Below are positions 1 to 12,700 of a DNA stretch of 33,648 nt, in pieces. Where the stretch lies: positions 1-33,648 of the forward strand of contig QXVZ01001629.1 of NCBI GenBank assembly GCA_008931825.1, read 5' to 3'. The stretch comes from Phallusia fumigata. Taxonomy: Eukaryota > Chordata > Ascidiacea > Phlebobranchia > Ascidiidae. The notes beneath the pieces are model-generated. The model was not told the origin of the DNA, ran no database searches, and worked only from the letters and a program-made list of their open reading frames with translations. Both the position numbers and the translations under genes were made by a program. The stretch's first letter is position 1, and each line of letters starts with the position of its first letter.

Positions 1-204
1 GATAATCACCCAGCCAACACAAAGTTAAGTAGAAGTGGAAATGTATCTTTATGTAGGTTAACTATCGCCTCAAGTATCAACTAACGCCATTTACATAACT
101 AAGGTTTGGTTGTCACCTTCATCGCAACCAGATTAAAGGAGCTGTTCAAAGTGTCGGAAAGCCGACATTACATTGGTCGTTGTTTCAAAACTAATGTAAT
201 AATG

Positions 205-290
205 CCTAAATCAGTGTTTCACAAACAGAGGGAGGGGAAATTCCCACTAAGGGGGAATTTGTTTAAATGTTTCTGTGTTTCAGATATTTC
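205..290. mobile_element. hAT-like MITE fragment
   Basis: Begins with a CAGTGTTTCACAAAC-type end and holds GGGGGAATTTG, as in the element near 7878. The far end is not clear. Low age resolution. Confidence 0.4.
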
Positions 291-477
291 TTTTTACTGA
301 GAGAATAAAACATCATTCCAAAGCAATAATTTGTAGTAATAATTATTAGAGTCCTAAGACATGCCTACTGTCAATAGCTTTGCCATCCCAAAATTTCGAG
401 GGGGGCAAATAACCCAACTAAATGAAAAACTTTTTTTTTTTTTTTCCTGGAGTGGCCTATTTCAATGTACAATTTCG

Positions 478-535
478 ATATTTTTTTTTGGGGGGGGCAT
501 GGTCCCTTTCCCCCCTTGGCTACGCCCCTGCCTTC
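478..535 (-). repeat. Fragment of an unclassified repeat with G and C runs
   Basis: On the minus strand it reads GGGGCGTAGCCAAGGGGGG followed by a C run, a motif I associate with repeat ends in many invertebrate genomes. The family is not identified. Confidence 0.35.
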
Positions 536-579
536 TGTGTAAACATCCACTATTAACAAAATCATCGTTCGGTTATTAC

Positions 580-740
580 CTCAGTCGCTGCAAGGATGGT
601 TGCGCCGCTGGAAAAGTCCGCCAGCTTCCCGCCCAGGTCGTGACGACACAAGTCACGTGCTTGACCTATGGTGACCTTTGCGCTTGAGCCAATCACGAAG
701 CAGGATGGACCGCTGCTGAAATCGCAATCGGCTTCAGGTT
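580..740 (-). CDS. Exon 68: C-type lectin-like domain, first half
   Basis: About 54 residues: [13 protein letters not shown], then ITIG-like [19 protein letters not shown] and [11 protein letters not shown]. This is the N-terminal pattern of a C-type lectin domain (C-x-x-x-x-W/F, A-R-x-x-C, GGxLA). Leaves in phase 0. The second half (WIGL, WND, last Cys pair) is not in the window, so carbohydrate binding cannot be judged. Confidence 0.75.
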
Positions 741-3700
741 CTGAAAAACGTAAATTGTTGTAATAATTTTAATGAGCGGAAACAAAAATCATCTGGGATT
801 TTATTCAAAACATTTTTTAATAAATCTCCTAATTGATTTCTGCGTATTTATTTATGATTCGGGCCCTAAATTTTGCTCAACTGGCTGTTTGAAAAAGTCA
901 TATAAGCGGCAACCCACCATGTTCAGATCTTCTTCGGTCATCTGGCGCGTCACCATATCTGCTGTAGCTTGTTGATGACGAATAACTGTACGACGAACTT
1001 GAGCTTTGTGAATACGAGTATGACGAGGAATCTAAATGACAAAAAGCAAACGCGTCAGCAAAAAAACAACCAAAAATGCTTGAGCCCAGTTAAATGTAAA
1101 ACGTTGCATCACATCAGTGTTAGACAACTTAGTAAGTTTCATTAGTGCTGGAAATTACAAAGTCTATTTCAACGTATCACATACTGCCCCTGTCCACCAC
1201 GCATCAAACCCACTCGCCTAACGATGCAAGCAACAAGCAATCAAAAATGAAAACTTTTACAAAACTATAAAATTGTGTGTCAGGTATACAATTTACAGTG
1301 ACAAATGGTCTCAATAAGAGATACAAGCCATTACTTCCTGATGATGACAACAGCGTTTTATACGCAAGTACTGACTTGTATCTTCTTATTGCCCCAAACT
1401 TCTTTATTCATTCGTTTGTTAGCTTCCATAAGTTTTTTTTTCTCAGGGAAACCCAAGCGACCTAACGGGATTACAACCCATAACCTTGCGAGCGAAAGGC
1501 AGTCCAGCTAACCACTCGACCATCCTGGCGGACAGCAAGGTTGTCGAAAACACACACAACTATTGGCTTGAGTGTTCTCATTAAGATTATCAACTTACAT
1601 TGCGAAGAGGAAGTGGCGCAACAGTACTGCACTCTGTAGTCGCTACAAGCTCTTCCACTGTAGTTAATGCACCAGAAACCCTTTGAAATATCAACATTGG
1701 TGCTTTGTCTTGTGCTCTTGTACGAAACGCCGTCAACGGTCTGTGCTCTTATGGCTTTAGGCGACGAGCAAGCTTTCCCCTTCTCCCTGAGACGCGAGAG
1801 ACTCTCGTAGTCGCCCTTCCCTGAAGGTCCGTCTTCATTGAACCACTCGCCCCACGAGGCTCCGGATGGACAAGTACCGTAAGTTCCGTCTGTAAATCAA
1901 ATTGAAAACGTTGAATTGGCGTTTAACTATTTGCCATGAAAACAATTTACAAGAATGTTTTTTACAATTTCTATGATATTTGTATGAGCGAAGGGTATTT
2001 ATCAAATAAACGTTTTTGAACAAAAAAAAATAACAAACGCAATTAGTTCTAATGAGTTTACCGGAATTTCAAAATAAAATTAATATATTTTGTTGTTTTT
2101 TTCAGGGCAGTTTTGCATTGGAATGTTTAAATTCGATAAAACTTTCAACGTTTGTTTTCACAAGCGAAAGAATCTCAATCGGACAACGCAACTTACCATC
2201 GGTCGAAGTGGAGGGCGCTGTTGTGGTTGCGGCTTTTGTGTAAGCTGAAACAAAGCAAAACGACAAAATTAGCAAACAGGACAAGCAGGCGATTAAAAGA
2301 ACCGATTTGCTTCACAGAAACATTCACCATTGGACACTGACCCCTAGTATTCAGGTTACTGTGCCGAAAACAAGCAGTTGTCAAATGTTGTTAAAAGTTG
2401 CTTAAGCCAAATTTAACTCGAATAAAATGTGATGAAATGTTCATACAGCACTGTGTACTTCATTCATGGTAGTTTTCAGAAACCTTTTTTGTATTATCAT
2501 GAAAAGGCTTTTGACAAAAATAGCTGATGATTTCAAATCCATATTATCCGGTCTAAGTTTGACTTTACCCTACTTTTGACTAACTGTCGAATACATGCAC
2601 TTACACTTTCGGCCAATTCTTGCTGTAACTATACATTTTTTTTGCAATAATGCCCATGTGTTTACCAACAAAACTATTAAACGTACAAAAACAGGCGCAA
2701 TCAGAGTTTAAAACAACGTAAGCAAACCGTGCTTACCAGTAGTTGCACAGCAATAGCGAACTCTGTAATCACTGCAGGGATTCCCGCTGTAGTTAATGCA
2801 CCAGAATCCCTTGGTTAGGTAAGCGTTGGTCTTTTGCCCAGTGCTCTTGTACGAGGCCCCGTCTTTGGTCTGAACTTGCATCGCTTTCGGAGAGGAGCAA
2901 GCTTTCCCTTTCTCCCTGAGACGCGAGAGACTCTCGTAGTCGCCCTTCCCTGAAGGTCCGTCTTCATTGAACCACTCGCCCCACGATGCCCCGGATGGAC
3001 AAGTTCCAATAATGTCGGTTGCTATTAATAATGGAGTAATGTGAAGCATGAGATTTCCCAACGAAAAAAGGGTTTTAGATAAAAAAGTTTTCTGTTAAAA
3101 GATGTTTTTCACAAACTGTTACTAAAAATGAAGGAGGTGACAAACTGGCACCGACCAGAGAAAAAGCTTGCTAACAAACCCAAGGGACAGCTATAATTTA
3201 ATTATATGCCCCTGGTTTATGTATTGTGTCATGATATTATTTACACGCAAACACAGTTGTCACAAGTTTAAAATAAAAACCCAAGAAAGATTACGGCAAA
3301 ACGTATTGGTTAGTTACAAAAAGTATGTCACTGTCAATTATGCTTATATATGAGTTCGCCAAAACCAAACGGCGTGTTATTAATCCAAAGAAAGGGTCAT
3401 ACTATATTTGGTTTGTGACCAGTGGAGTCGCTGTGCTGTCGGTTAGTATAAAATCAGGGGTGTAGTTGCAATTTTAAAGGCTGGAGCTTTTTGCAAAACC
3501 CTACTACTTTATCAGCTCGACCCCAATGAGCAATCATTTACTGTTAGGGGAGCTAGAGCTGCTGCACTGCACCACTGTGTATAATATGTTTTACACTAAC
3601 CTGGAGCAGAAGTGCCGGTTGGGGTTGTAGTCATTGCTCCTCCGAATGTCCCTGTTGATAATACAAAGTTTTAGCATTTCTTGCGCTTTAAAATGCATCA

Positions 3701-6700
3701 TCATAGTTAAACCACACACGGAGGTGCAAAATGATTCTACTAAAATGGATTAATAGGTCACGTGTTTACCTTGTGACGCACACATCGCCCCGATTATGAC
3801 GTCAACAATCTGGGCGAGTTGGGAGAAACTCTTCACGTTGATTGAATACTTGGAATCAGGATCGGATGCGATGACGTTCAACTCTCGGATGTCAGCCTCC
3901 TTGATCCCGAGAGCAATGGATGTTGCGACCTTCTGGAGATTGAAGGAGGCGTCTCTGTTTAAGAGAAAGAGATTACTTAATGAAGAGTTTGTGTCATTGC
4001 AGTTTTGGGCAGTTGCAGGAAAGAAACAGAAACAGGAAAAACTGCGGCCTGATCAAAAGGCTTAACTTAATTCTGCATGATATTAATTCTATATCTTTAT
4101 AAAAAGTTGTTAGAGTATAAGTTTTAAAGCTTCTCTAACCTGACGTTGTCCTTCGACTTTCCGTCCGTCATGATGACGACAACAGGTTTGACGTCCTTCC
4201 TTAAACCGCCCGACATCGTAAGTACGTTGTTGATCACGTGACGAAGGGCCTTTGACGTGTAGGTGCTTCCCCCGGTGTACCTGCAAGTGTTTAAGTTTAT
4301 AAACCCAGGTTAGTTTGTGATACAAAACATTAAAAATTCTGTGGGTGCAAATGTTTGGGCATGGTAATTAAGTCACAAATAATGGTTAAATAGTAAATAC
4401 AGTATTCGAATCTTCGTCTAATCCGAAAGCACTTGCAGATGAAATAGATTCTTGATTAACTGAGGTTTACTGTCAGTTTCGCCAGCAAAGTTGGTAATTT
4501 CAATCTAAACTTATATTTTTTTACTTGTGATTTCACTCTTTTCAAAAAAAGAGTGTTAAAACCTATGGAACTTTTATAATTTTGTTAACTTCGCGAAAAA
4601 GTTGCACATATCAATTTTTCGCAATCACTTTTACATTTTTTGTCTAAAACCAAATACACGACGCACCTTATTCCATCAATCGCTCGTTTAACCGATTCCT
4701 TGCTTGAATACTTGTTCAAACTCCACAGCGTGGTTGGGTAGGTGCTGAAGCGAATCATGCCTACGCGGATCGCGTCACTTCCAACGTTGAAGCGATCTAC
4801 AATGCTTGCAACGAACTTCTTCATCAACTCGAAGTTGCTTCTTCCAACTGATCCACTCGCGTCAATCACAAACACCACATCAGTCTTCGCTTCTTCTTCA
4901 CAAACGTCCATGCCAGCAGCTGAAGAAAAGCGTGGTTGTTATTTTGTTTGTCGGTTTGCGAGGTGGGAATTATTTTGGTTTGTCCTTTGCATACAAAAGA
5001 GATTTGCACTCAGATACAGATTTAGATAGATTGCTTGTGCGCCTGTACTTGTACCCGCCAAACATCGGACAGTACTCGATAGGTAAATACACACGAGGGT
5101 TTGCCGGGGCTTAAACTATTAAATTATTGTAACGCCAAACCCCCCAAAACAGGAAACATTTACATAACTTTTTATCATTACTATATATCTTAATGCCGAA
5201 GTCGTTAGTGCTTCCTTTAGAACATCTCTACCATACGACACTGGCCCTTCTATCACTCTATACGTTCAGCAGGATGGCCCGGGATGGGTATTTTGCTGGT
5301 TTGTGGATCTGGCATTGCCATTCCGATATAGCCTACGATGGGATTCGAACCCACGACAGAAGCTTTTACCAAGACCAACAATTACAAGTACAGCACTCAC
5401 CCTTTGCACAGTTTTCGCCCGAGTAACCAGTAGCGCACTGACACGTGTAACGACCATCGTTGGTTTCAGAGCAAGTTCCTCCGTTCAGGCAAGGGTTGCG
5501 AGTACACGGTCCATCTGAAAAAACATACAATTTGATAACAATAAGAAATGGGGTTGGTTTATGGTACTTTTACTATGTTCCTGTGTGTAACGGTTTAATT
5601 TTTGTGAAATGCAGCCATAAGCTCATTGCTGGAAAACTAATTACATAAAGCAGACGATGGAAAAAACCTCAAATTTATGACGATAGATGAAGTAGATTAA
5701 ATATTATAATAATTCATAAACAAGGAAATACAATTGAGTTAATATTTGCTAATGCAAAAGAATTGTCGAAGTGTCATGCTTTACTCAAATGTATTGACTT
5801 GTTTATTTATAAACTAAAATTATCTAAAGTTTCAAGAACAGGTATTTCGTAGAAAAACGTTTGAACAAATGAGCCGAATGTCTTATGTTGAAATTACTAA
5901 AGTTATCTGTTTTATATTTCTACGCTTGCTCGAACATAATACCAACAGACTCGATAACAGCAGCCAAAGCAGAAAAATGGGTAAAAACTCACCGTTGACG
6001 CTGCAAATGATAGTGAACAGCAGCTTGACGAATTCGTCCAGTTTAGCGAAGCTCGCAACTTCGCGGGAATAAGTTTCCGGCGGATATGACGCGATCTGAT
6101 CAAGTTGCTCCTTCACCGCGTTCTGTATACCAAGCGCTATGACGACAGACTCGTTCCGTAGTCTCAAAGCAGGCACTCTGACGTCATCGTAAGACTTCCC
6201 GTCGGTCATGACCACTGTGACGGCCTTGACACCGCGGCGACGGCCCGCCCGCACTGTGTACTTTGACTCGGCCGTTTTCGACAGAGCGTTACCAGTTAAA
6301 GTGCCACCGCTAACGTATCTGATCCGACGTATGGCGCTGAAAAGGTCTTGCTTATTGTCATAGCGATTCAGGTGGAAAATATCTGTCCATGTGCGAGTAT
6401 AGCGGGCCACGGCCACCTGGACAGCGCTCGGACCCACTGTAAACCCGTCGACCACTTTGTAGACGAATCTTCGCATCAGGTCGAAGTTTGAGGAGCCGAC
6501 TGAGCCGCTGGAGTCGAGGAGAAACACTAGGTCCAGTTGCGCGTTGGTGCGACAGTCGTCCACGCTTGCGGGCGCTAAAGAGTATGTTTTTTTGTAAAGA
6601 AGTGTTAGTACAGTGAGGCATTTCGAAATCGCTCAAAATACCATGTTTAGATCGTTTACTATGTTTCCAGCAAATTCTGCTTCATAAAAAAATTCTCAAA

Positions 6701-9700
6701 ACAAACTTATAAACAGAACATTTTCTTATTGAACAAAAATCGTTTTTCATAAACAAACTTCGTAAACAAATTGGGCAAATCTTAATACATGTGCCGGCAC
6801 CTGGGCTTTTGTTAAACAAACAAACGTAAATTAACAACTTAATAAGGTCCGTTTTAGTTACCAGCTAAAATTCCTATTTCCCAATATTGCTTTATTGCCA
6901 CACACTCACCAATCTCACAGTTCTTCCCAGTGAAGTCGGAGAAACAGACGCAGGTATATCCTCCCTCGTCAAGCTGGGTGCACGAACCACCGTTCTGGCA
7001 CGGATTGTTGGCACATGGATCGTCTGGCAAAAAAATAGTTTGTTTTATTCGGTATCTTCAATACAAAGAAGGGGAATGTCTTAAATGGGTAAAACCTACA
7101 ATAATACACCTGCGGGCTGTATGTTGTTTTGCAGTGAATTTTAGATTTTTATCTTGAACTGCATAACGGTGACCACAATTAGGGCTAATTGTTTTTAAAC
7201 AAGAAAATATAAGGGTGTCACGCTTACCGGGAAAATCTTGCAACAAAACTTTTGAACAGCCTTATAGTTAATTATTGATTTTATAATGGGACAGACTTAA
7301 ATGTATTACTTTTTTTTAATAAATCTAAGATTGTAATTTGCCACAACCTAGTAAAAGGCCCCCCCCCCCCTACTAATGGGGCTAATTTTTGTAACTAAAA
7401 AAACTAACAAGCAAAGCTTAAAAATACGCATTTTAAAGCCTTTAAAATAGCTTAATATACGCAAATATTAATTTTATAAAGTAGCACAATTAAATGTATC
7501 GGCATTGATAGCACATATTTTAAAAGTGCCTTTGTTCGCAAATCGCAAGTTATTATTACCGTTCACATAACAGATTGCGTTCAGTATCGTTTCCACGACG
7601 TTTTTAAGTTGGTCAAACTCCTGGACCATCACAGCGAACCGGGATTGCGGAGCAGAAGCGATCTCTTGCAGTTGTTTCAAGTTGGCGCTTTTCACTCCCA
7701 ATCCGATCACTACCGAAGATTTCCGAAGTTCGACCGAAGGTGCGCTGACGTCATCGTAGGATTCCCCGTCAGTGAGAATGAGGGTGACCGTGCTGGCGGC
7801 CCGACGTTTTCCTACAATTTCAATTCACAGTCTTGTTTAGTGTCAAATCATACCAAACGAGCAAATTAGTTAGGAGAGTGGTTCTCAACCAGGGGGAATT
7901 CCCTGCTGGGGGAATTTGTATTTTGCAAGGGGGGAATTGTTGAAAATTTTTCGAAAATAATTGTAAGAGGTTAGTTTCTCTTCCTGTAGGAAGTAAGCTA
8001 AAAATGCTAAATGAATCAAATGTGTTGGGATATATAGTAGTTTATGTTCTGTTCCATGTAGCTTGGCTTGTTGGCTTGTACTAGGTGTTGTTTCTACTAG
8101 GTAAGAGCTATGACCGGAAATTATAATAGATTTTAAATTTGTTTTGTCAACCAGGTCAAAACTTCACAATGTTCGTCGAGTTCAACAAAAACAAGTTCAT
8201 CACAAACTCACCTTTCGCGAGGTTAAACTTATTCTCCGTGATGAACTTAATCGCATTGCCAGTCTTGGTTCCACCGCCACTATAACGGATTCCACTTATA
8301 GCTTTCAACAAAGCTTCCTTGGTTGAATAACGGTCGAGGTCCCACAAGTCCTTCACTTCCCGGCTGTACGTGGTCACTGAAACCTGGAGGCCTTGAGGTC
8401 CCACTTGGAACCGCTCAACGATCGTGGCAATAAAACGTCGGATGACCGCAAAGTTTCGATAGCCGATGGAGGAGCTTGTGTCGAGAAGAATGATGAGGTC
8501 AAGAATTTCCGACCCCTTGCATCCGACTATACGAAAAGAAAGATTCGTATTTTTAGATTTCGTTTGGGCGAAAATAATCTAAGTCTAAAAAAATAGTGAA
8601 AATCTAATTTTGAGTAGCCTTCGTGACGTCATGCCAACCTCCTTGTGACGTCGTATTTCATGACGTAAATATTTGCAATAAAACTTGCCATATTTTACGA
8701 ACACAAATCGTCGATACAACAACAAATCTTGCGGAATTGCATTTGAAAAAAATAATAGAAAAAAAAGAATTTAAACACGTTTCCACAGCGGGCTTCTCTT
8801 TTATTAATGCGGTGGTTCTCTAATCCTTTGTTGATACAATTCCCCCTTTCCTTATTTCAGAACTTTTCATGCCTTCCCTACTAGACAAGAAGTGATATAA
8901 AGTAGTATTAAAAGGTTTGAAACCACTGGGTGACCTTTAAAGAAATACTGCACTTGTCACGAGTAACTTAACTATAAAGTTGAAGTTTCTTCCAGAAAGG
9001 GAATTATTCACAATTGGAAATGCCCTGGTGGTTTAAACAAGTGATAAACAGTAAGAATCTTCCTCTCATACCTTCGACAATACAAGCTTCCTCTCCTCGC
9101 TCGTCCTTCCCGCAGACCTCCCCGGAAGCACATGACGTCATCCGACACGTGACCTTGTTCATTCCCGCGCATTCGCACTCGGTACTGCAGTTGTCTCGCA
9201 TGAAGCGCCGCCCTGCACGAAACACGGGTTTCAAAAATGATTGACATTTTTTGGGCAATGTGCGTGTTTTCGAGTCCTTATACTTATTAGTTGTGCTTTC
9301 ACCGAAGATATGTTAACAATGGGTCCAACTCGAGAGCTACAAGTGTGTTGTAAAAATATCAGGTCGTTTTGGTCCATCTCAGTTTAATATGTGGCCAATT
9401 TACCTTTCTCCAAATATGGTCCGGTGTTTAGCTGGCATCCACATTCCGACATTCTCACACAATCTTCTCCATCACGCAGATATCCTTCATTACATACGTA
9501 GTCTTCGATGCTCACTTCTTCACAGCTGCATGTAAAACAAACTGGTTCAAAATTTGCCTTAAAAGTCACACACTTGTCAATGGACAGAGGTTAAACTTAT
9601 GGATTGCATGGTTTTCTGTTGAGGTTAATAGCTAGGGAATTATACTCTGGTCTTCTTTACAAACAAAACACTCTTTTTTTATTTTGAGAATGTTAGCGTT

Positions 9701-12700
9701 TTTGTCAGGTCACTGAACAAAGTCTTGGTTTGTTTTCTTTTTATCCTTCTAAATGGGGGCAAAACAACACCTAAATACGTTATGCGCGCAAAGAGTCCAC
9801 CGTCGAGCTACATGCCTCATTGCAGTTCCTTTGGATCAGTTGTTATTGTTAGTTTAAATTTTTTTAAGTTTCTTGCTCAGGGCAACACAAGCGACCGAGA
9901 CAGGATTACCCCCCCCCCCCCCCCGAGCACAAGGCAGTCGCGCTAACCACTCTACCTTCCTAGACCTGTCGCACACCAACAAAGCCATGCCAGAAAAACT
10001 CGTATCTTACTTGTCAGAAGCTCTTGGGTTGGAGCAGGTGTTCGGACACGAACTTGCGCAAGAGGTGAAATGGCTGTTGGCTGGAACGTAGTCGTCAAAA
10101 TTCACTAGACCAGTCACAGAACGCCACGTACACACTGACACGTCATTTTGCTGGCATTCCCGAGCGTAGGCTTCCACAGACTGTAGAGGAACGAAATGGA
10201 AAGATACGTTATTATTTAACTGTTAAGGTTGGTTGATATTAGTAGTTAAATCCTTTGTAAAACACGAACCACTAGTTTTTAGTCAGATAAAACAATAAAC
10301 AATTACGCCAATTAGAAGGGTTTGTAAGTGATGACACGAGGCAAGTCAAAGCTCTCACAGGGAATTAAAGTCAAATCAGAGGTGTTGTTGTCAAATTTAT
10401 CGCAAAAAAGTTTTTCATGCGATTTTAAAATCACATTTCCGTGGTTTAAAATCACTACATGTTTTCAAAATGCGTAAAAAGCTACGAATGCACATGTTCT
10501 GATGTTGCTTCAGGAGTTTGAGGTATATAACTATTTTTAGATGAAAATCTTTTTGTCTTATCGGTTTGGTATGATGTTGCCGATTTTACCTCTTCCAGTA
10601 TAGTTTTGTTACCGTCGTATTCACAAACGTCAAAAACGCAACTCTGGAAATGTTCAGCAGGATCGACCTTGTCGTGGCATTTGGCGAAAGGACCAGTCGG
10701 GTCGGAAATTACCCCACAAACGTCATTCTTTGAACTGAAAATAGGCAAAACAGAATTATAAGTACTTACTCGGATAAATACCCTCGTGATGAGCACGCTA
10801 GTCGATTTTAAAGCAAGTTTTTTAGCCAGATTCGCTACGCATGCAATAGTGATTCTCAAACATTTTTCTGATGCGACGTTGTTCGAAAAGTTGGTTGGAC
10901 TTTCGACGCACCAGCGATATAAATTTCAAAACGACGCTTATCAATAAATCTGTATTTATTGTGAGAAGAAAAATACATTCATAGAAAATGTCAGACGCCC
11001 TTGAAAAATTGAAAAGATACACCAGGGCACAGTTTTAGAACTTCCTTTCCCATCTTCTAGCTTAAATCACTAATCTTTCAATCCCAAAGATAAAGCTATG
11101 TCATGCTGCTTACAAAGACACTTACTAGTAGGCTGTGTCCGCATCCGAACACTGAACATCTTCTGGTGGATTGGGATCTGCGCACGGCCCCACCTGGTGG
11201 CTCATGCCGAACTCGTTTACTCTCCGCGTGAGGGAGCCATCGGGAAGTCGGAACTCGTCGCTGTCGTCTCCGTTAAAGTCCCCGCACAAGCCGAACACCT
11301 AAAAGTTGTTTTTGATTGTTTTTAATTTTTTGGATTTGTGAAATGTAGGTCTGTTTGAGGCGCTAATGCTGTTTGCAAAAAGAATTGGCTAAAAACAGCG
11401 AGCCAGTGATCAATGTTCCAAGCAGAACAAAAAACGATTGTTTTTGAAAAAAATATTACCAGTTACTTTGAATTTTTTCTCAAAAACAAGCATTAATTTC
11501 TCGAATGTGCATGAAGTCGCTACAGCGGTCGTTTCAAAGGACCATACAATGGTCTGGACCATTGCACAACTGACGACCTATTGGATCGAGCCACGAATAA
11601 GTCCAAGAGACAAAATAGCAAAATGTGATGTGATGGATCAATTTCTCACCTTGTCTTTGTACGTGCTTGGGATGGTGACACGAACATTCGACCGAGTTTG
11701 TTCAACCTTCAAGCCGAAGTTAGTTTTGAGAGTGTAGTAGCGGCCCTGCCTTCGTACGGTGAAGCTCTTCGATGTGAAACTCCTGTACGACACCCCGTTC
11801 ACCTGAAAATGGAGTAGGAAGGTTAACAACAGCATTGGTGGCGTATTAAGCATATTCAGTAGTAGCTTAATTAAATACTTAAATGCCAGAGAGCTTGTAT
11901 ATAGTACTTATTCACTGATGATGACAACAGCGATTTTTAAAACGTTAGCAATACATTTGTTATGTACAAGCTCTTTGTCAGTTATGTTTCAAATTAGGTT
12001 ACTCTGTAATGTCTAGTGCGCCAAGTTAACTTGAAATGGCGCTTTAAAAATCATTTGGCATTAATGTTGCAAAAAATCGATGTTAAAACAACGCTGAAAT
12101 GTTTTTTTATTTTCATAGGGTGGCCTTAGTTCGTAGTGTTTTCGGCTTGCTGCTGATCAATAATGGGGCTGATGTGTGTAGGTGCAAAATTTTAATGCCC
12201 ATGAACAACTGTAGCTGATAGGTGTAATTTTACGCCCAAAACATTTCGATATTTTAGTGCCATTATTACTGTATCGTTTGACATTTATCTGTGGCAGATC
12301 GTTTCTTAAACAATAAATGTCGTGAACGTTTTGGTGGCTCAAGTGCCTGTGTGATATTTGCTGTTCTGGTTCGAACCCAAGACAGTATCGCGTTTGGATG
12401 CTGACCAGGTTTTTAGTGTATGTTGTGGAGACGGGCGCCTTAAACCATTCAGCTTCCAAAATTTCACAAAAAGCACTGGTGGAGTTTCCTGACCGTTCAA
12501 AACGTTGTCTCAAGAGACAATACAAACTTTTTAGTCCATATTTTATTACAAACCTTGGGTAACAGGCGCTTTTCAAATCGAACTTGCTGCGTGCCAGCTT
12601 CAAAATGCACGGTGGCAGATTTGGTGTAGGTAACTCTCGGTCGAGATCTGGTTTCGTGTTCAACGATGATTTTGTACCAACGAGAATCGTTAACTGGAAG

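Larger units (their letters stand above)
1..579. other. Start of the intron after exon 68; repeat pieces only
   Basis: No further lectin exon could be found on the minus strand. The stretch holds a hAT-like fragment near 205-290 and a G/C-run repeat near 478-535, and nothing else that I recognise. Confidence 0.6.

Noticed and set aside
1-579. Second half of the lectin domain
   Set aside because: No acceptor followed by a frame with WIGL, WND or the closing cysteines could be found; an acceptor-like site near 140 meets a stop within three codons.
1447-1528. A functional tRNA gene
   Set aside because: A and B boxes are present but degenerate, no proper acceptor stem was seen, and related sequences recur elsewhere as SINE pieces.
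3796-4065. Plus-strand open frame of 89 codons
   Set aside because: It is antisense to VWA exon 62, whose minus-strand translation and splice phases fit a known fold.
10482-10589. Extension of the C8 open frame past the donor of exon 51
   Set aside because: The frame stays open by chance to 10482, but the GT donor at 10588-10589 joins the second half of C8 in exon 52 exactly.
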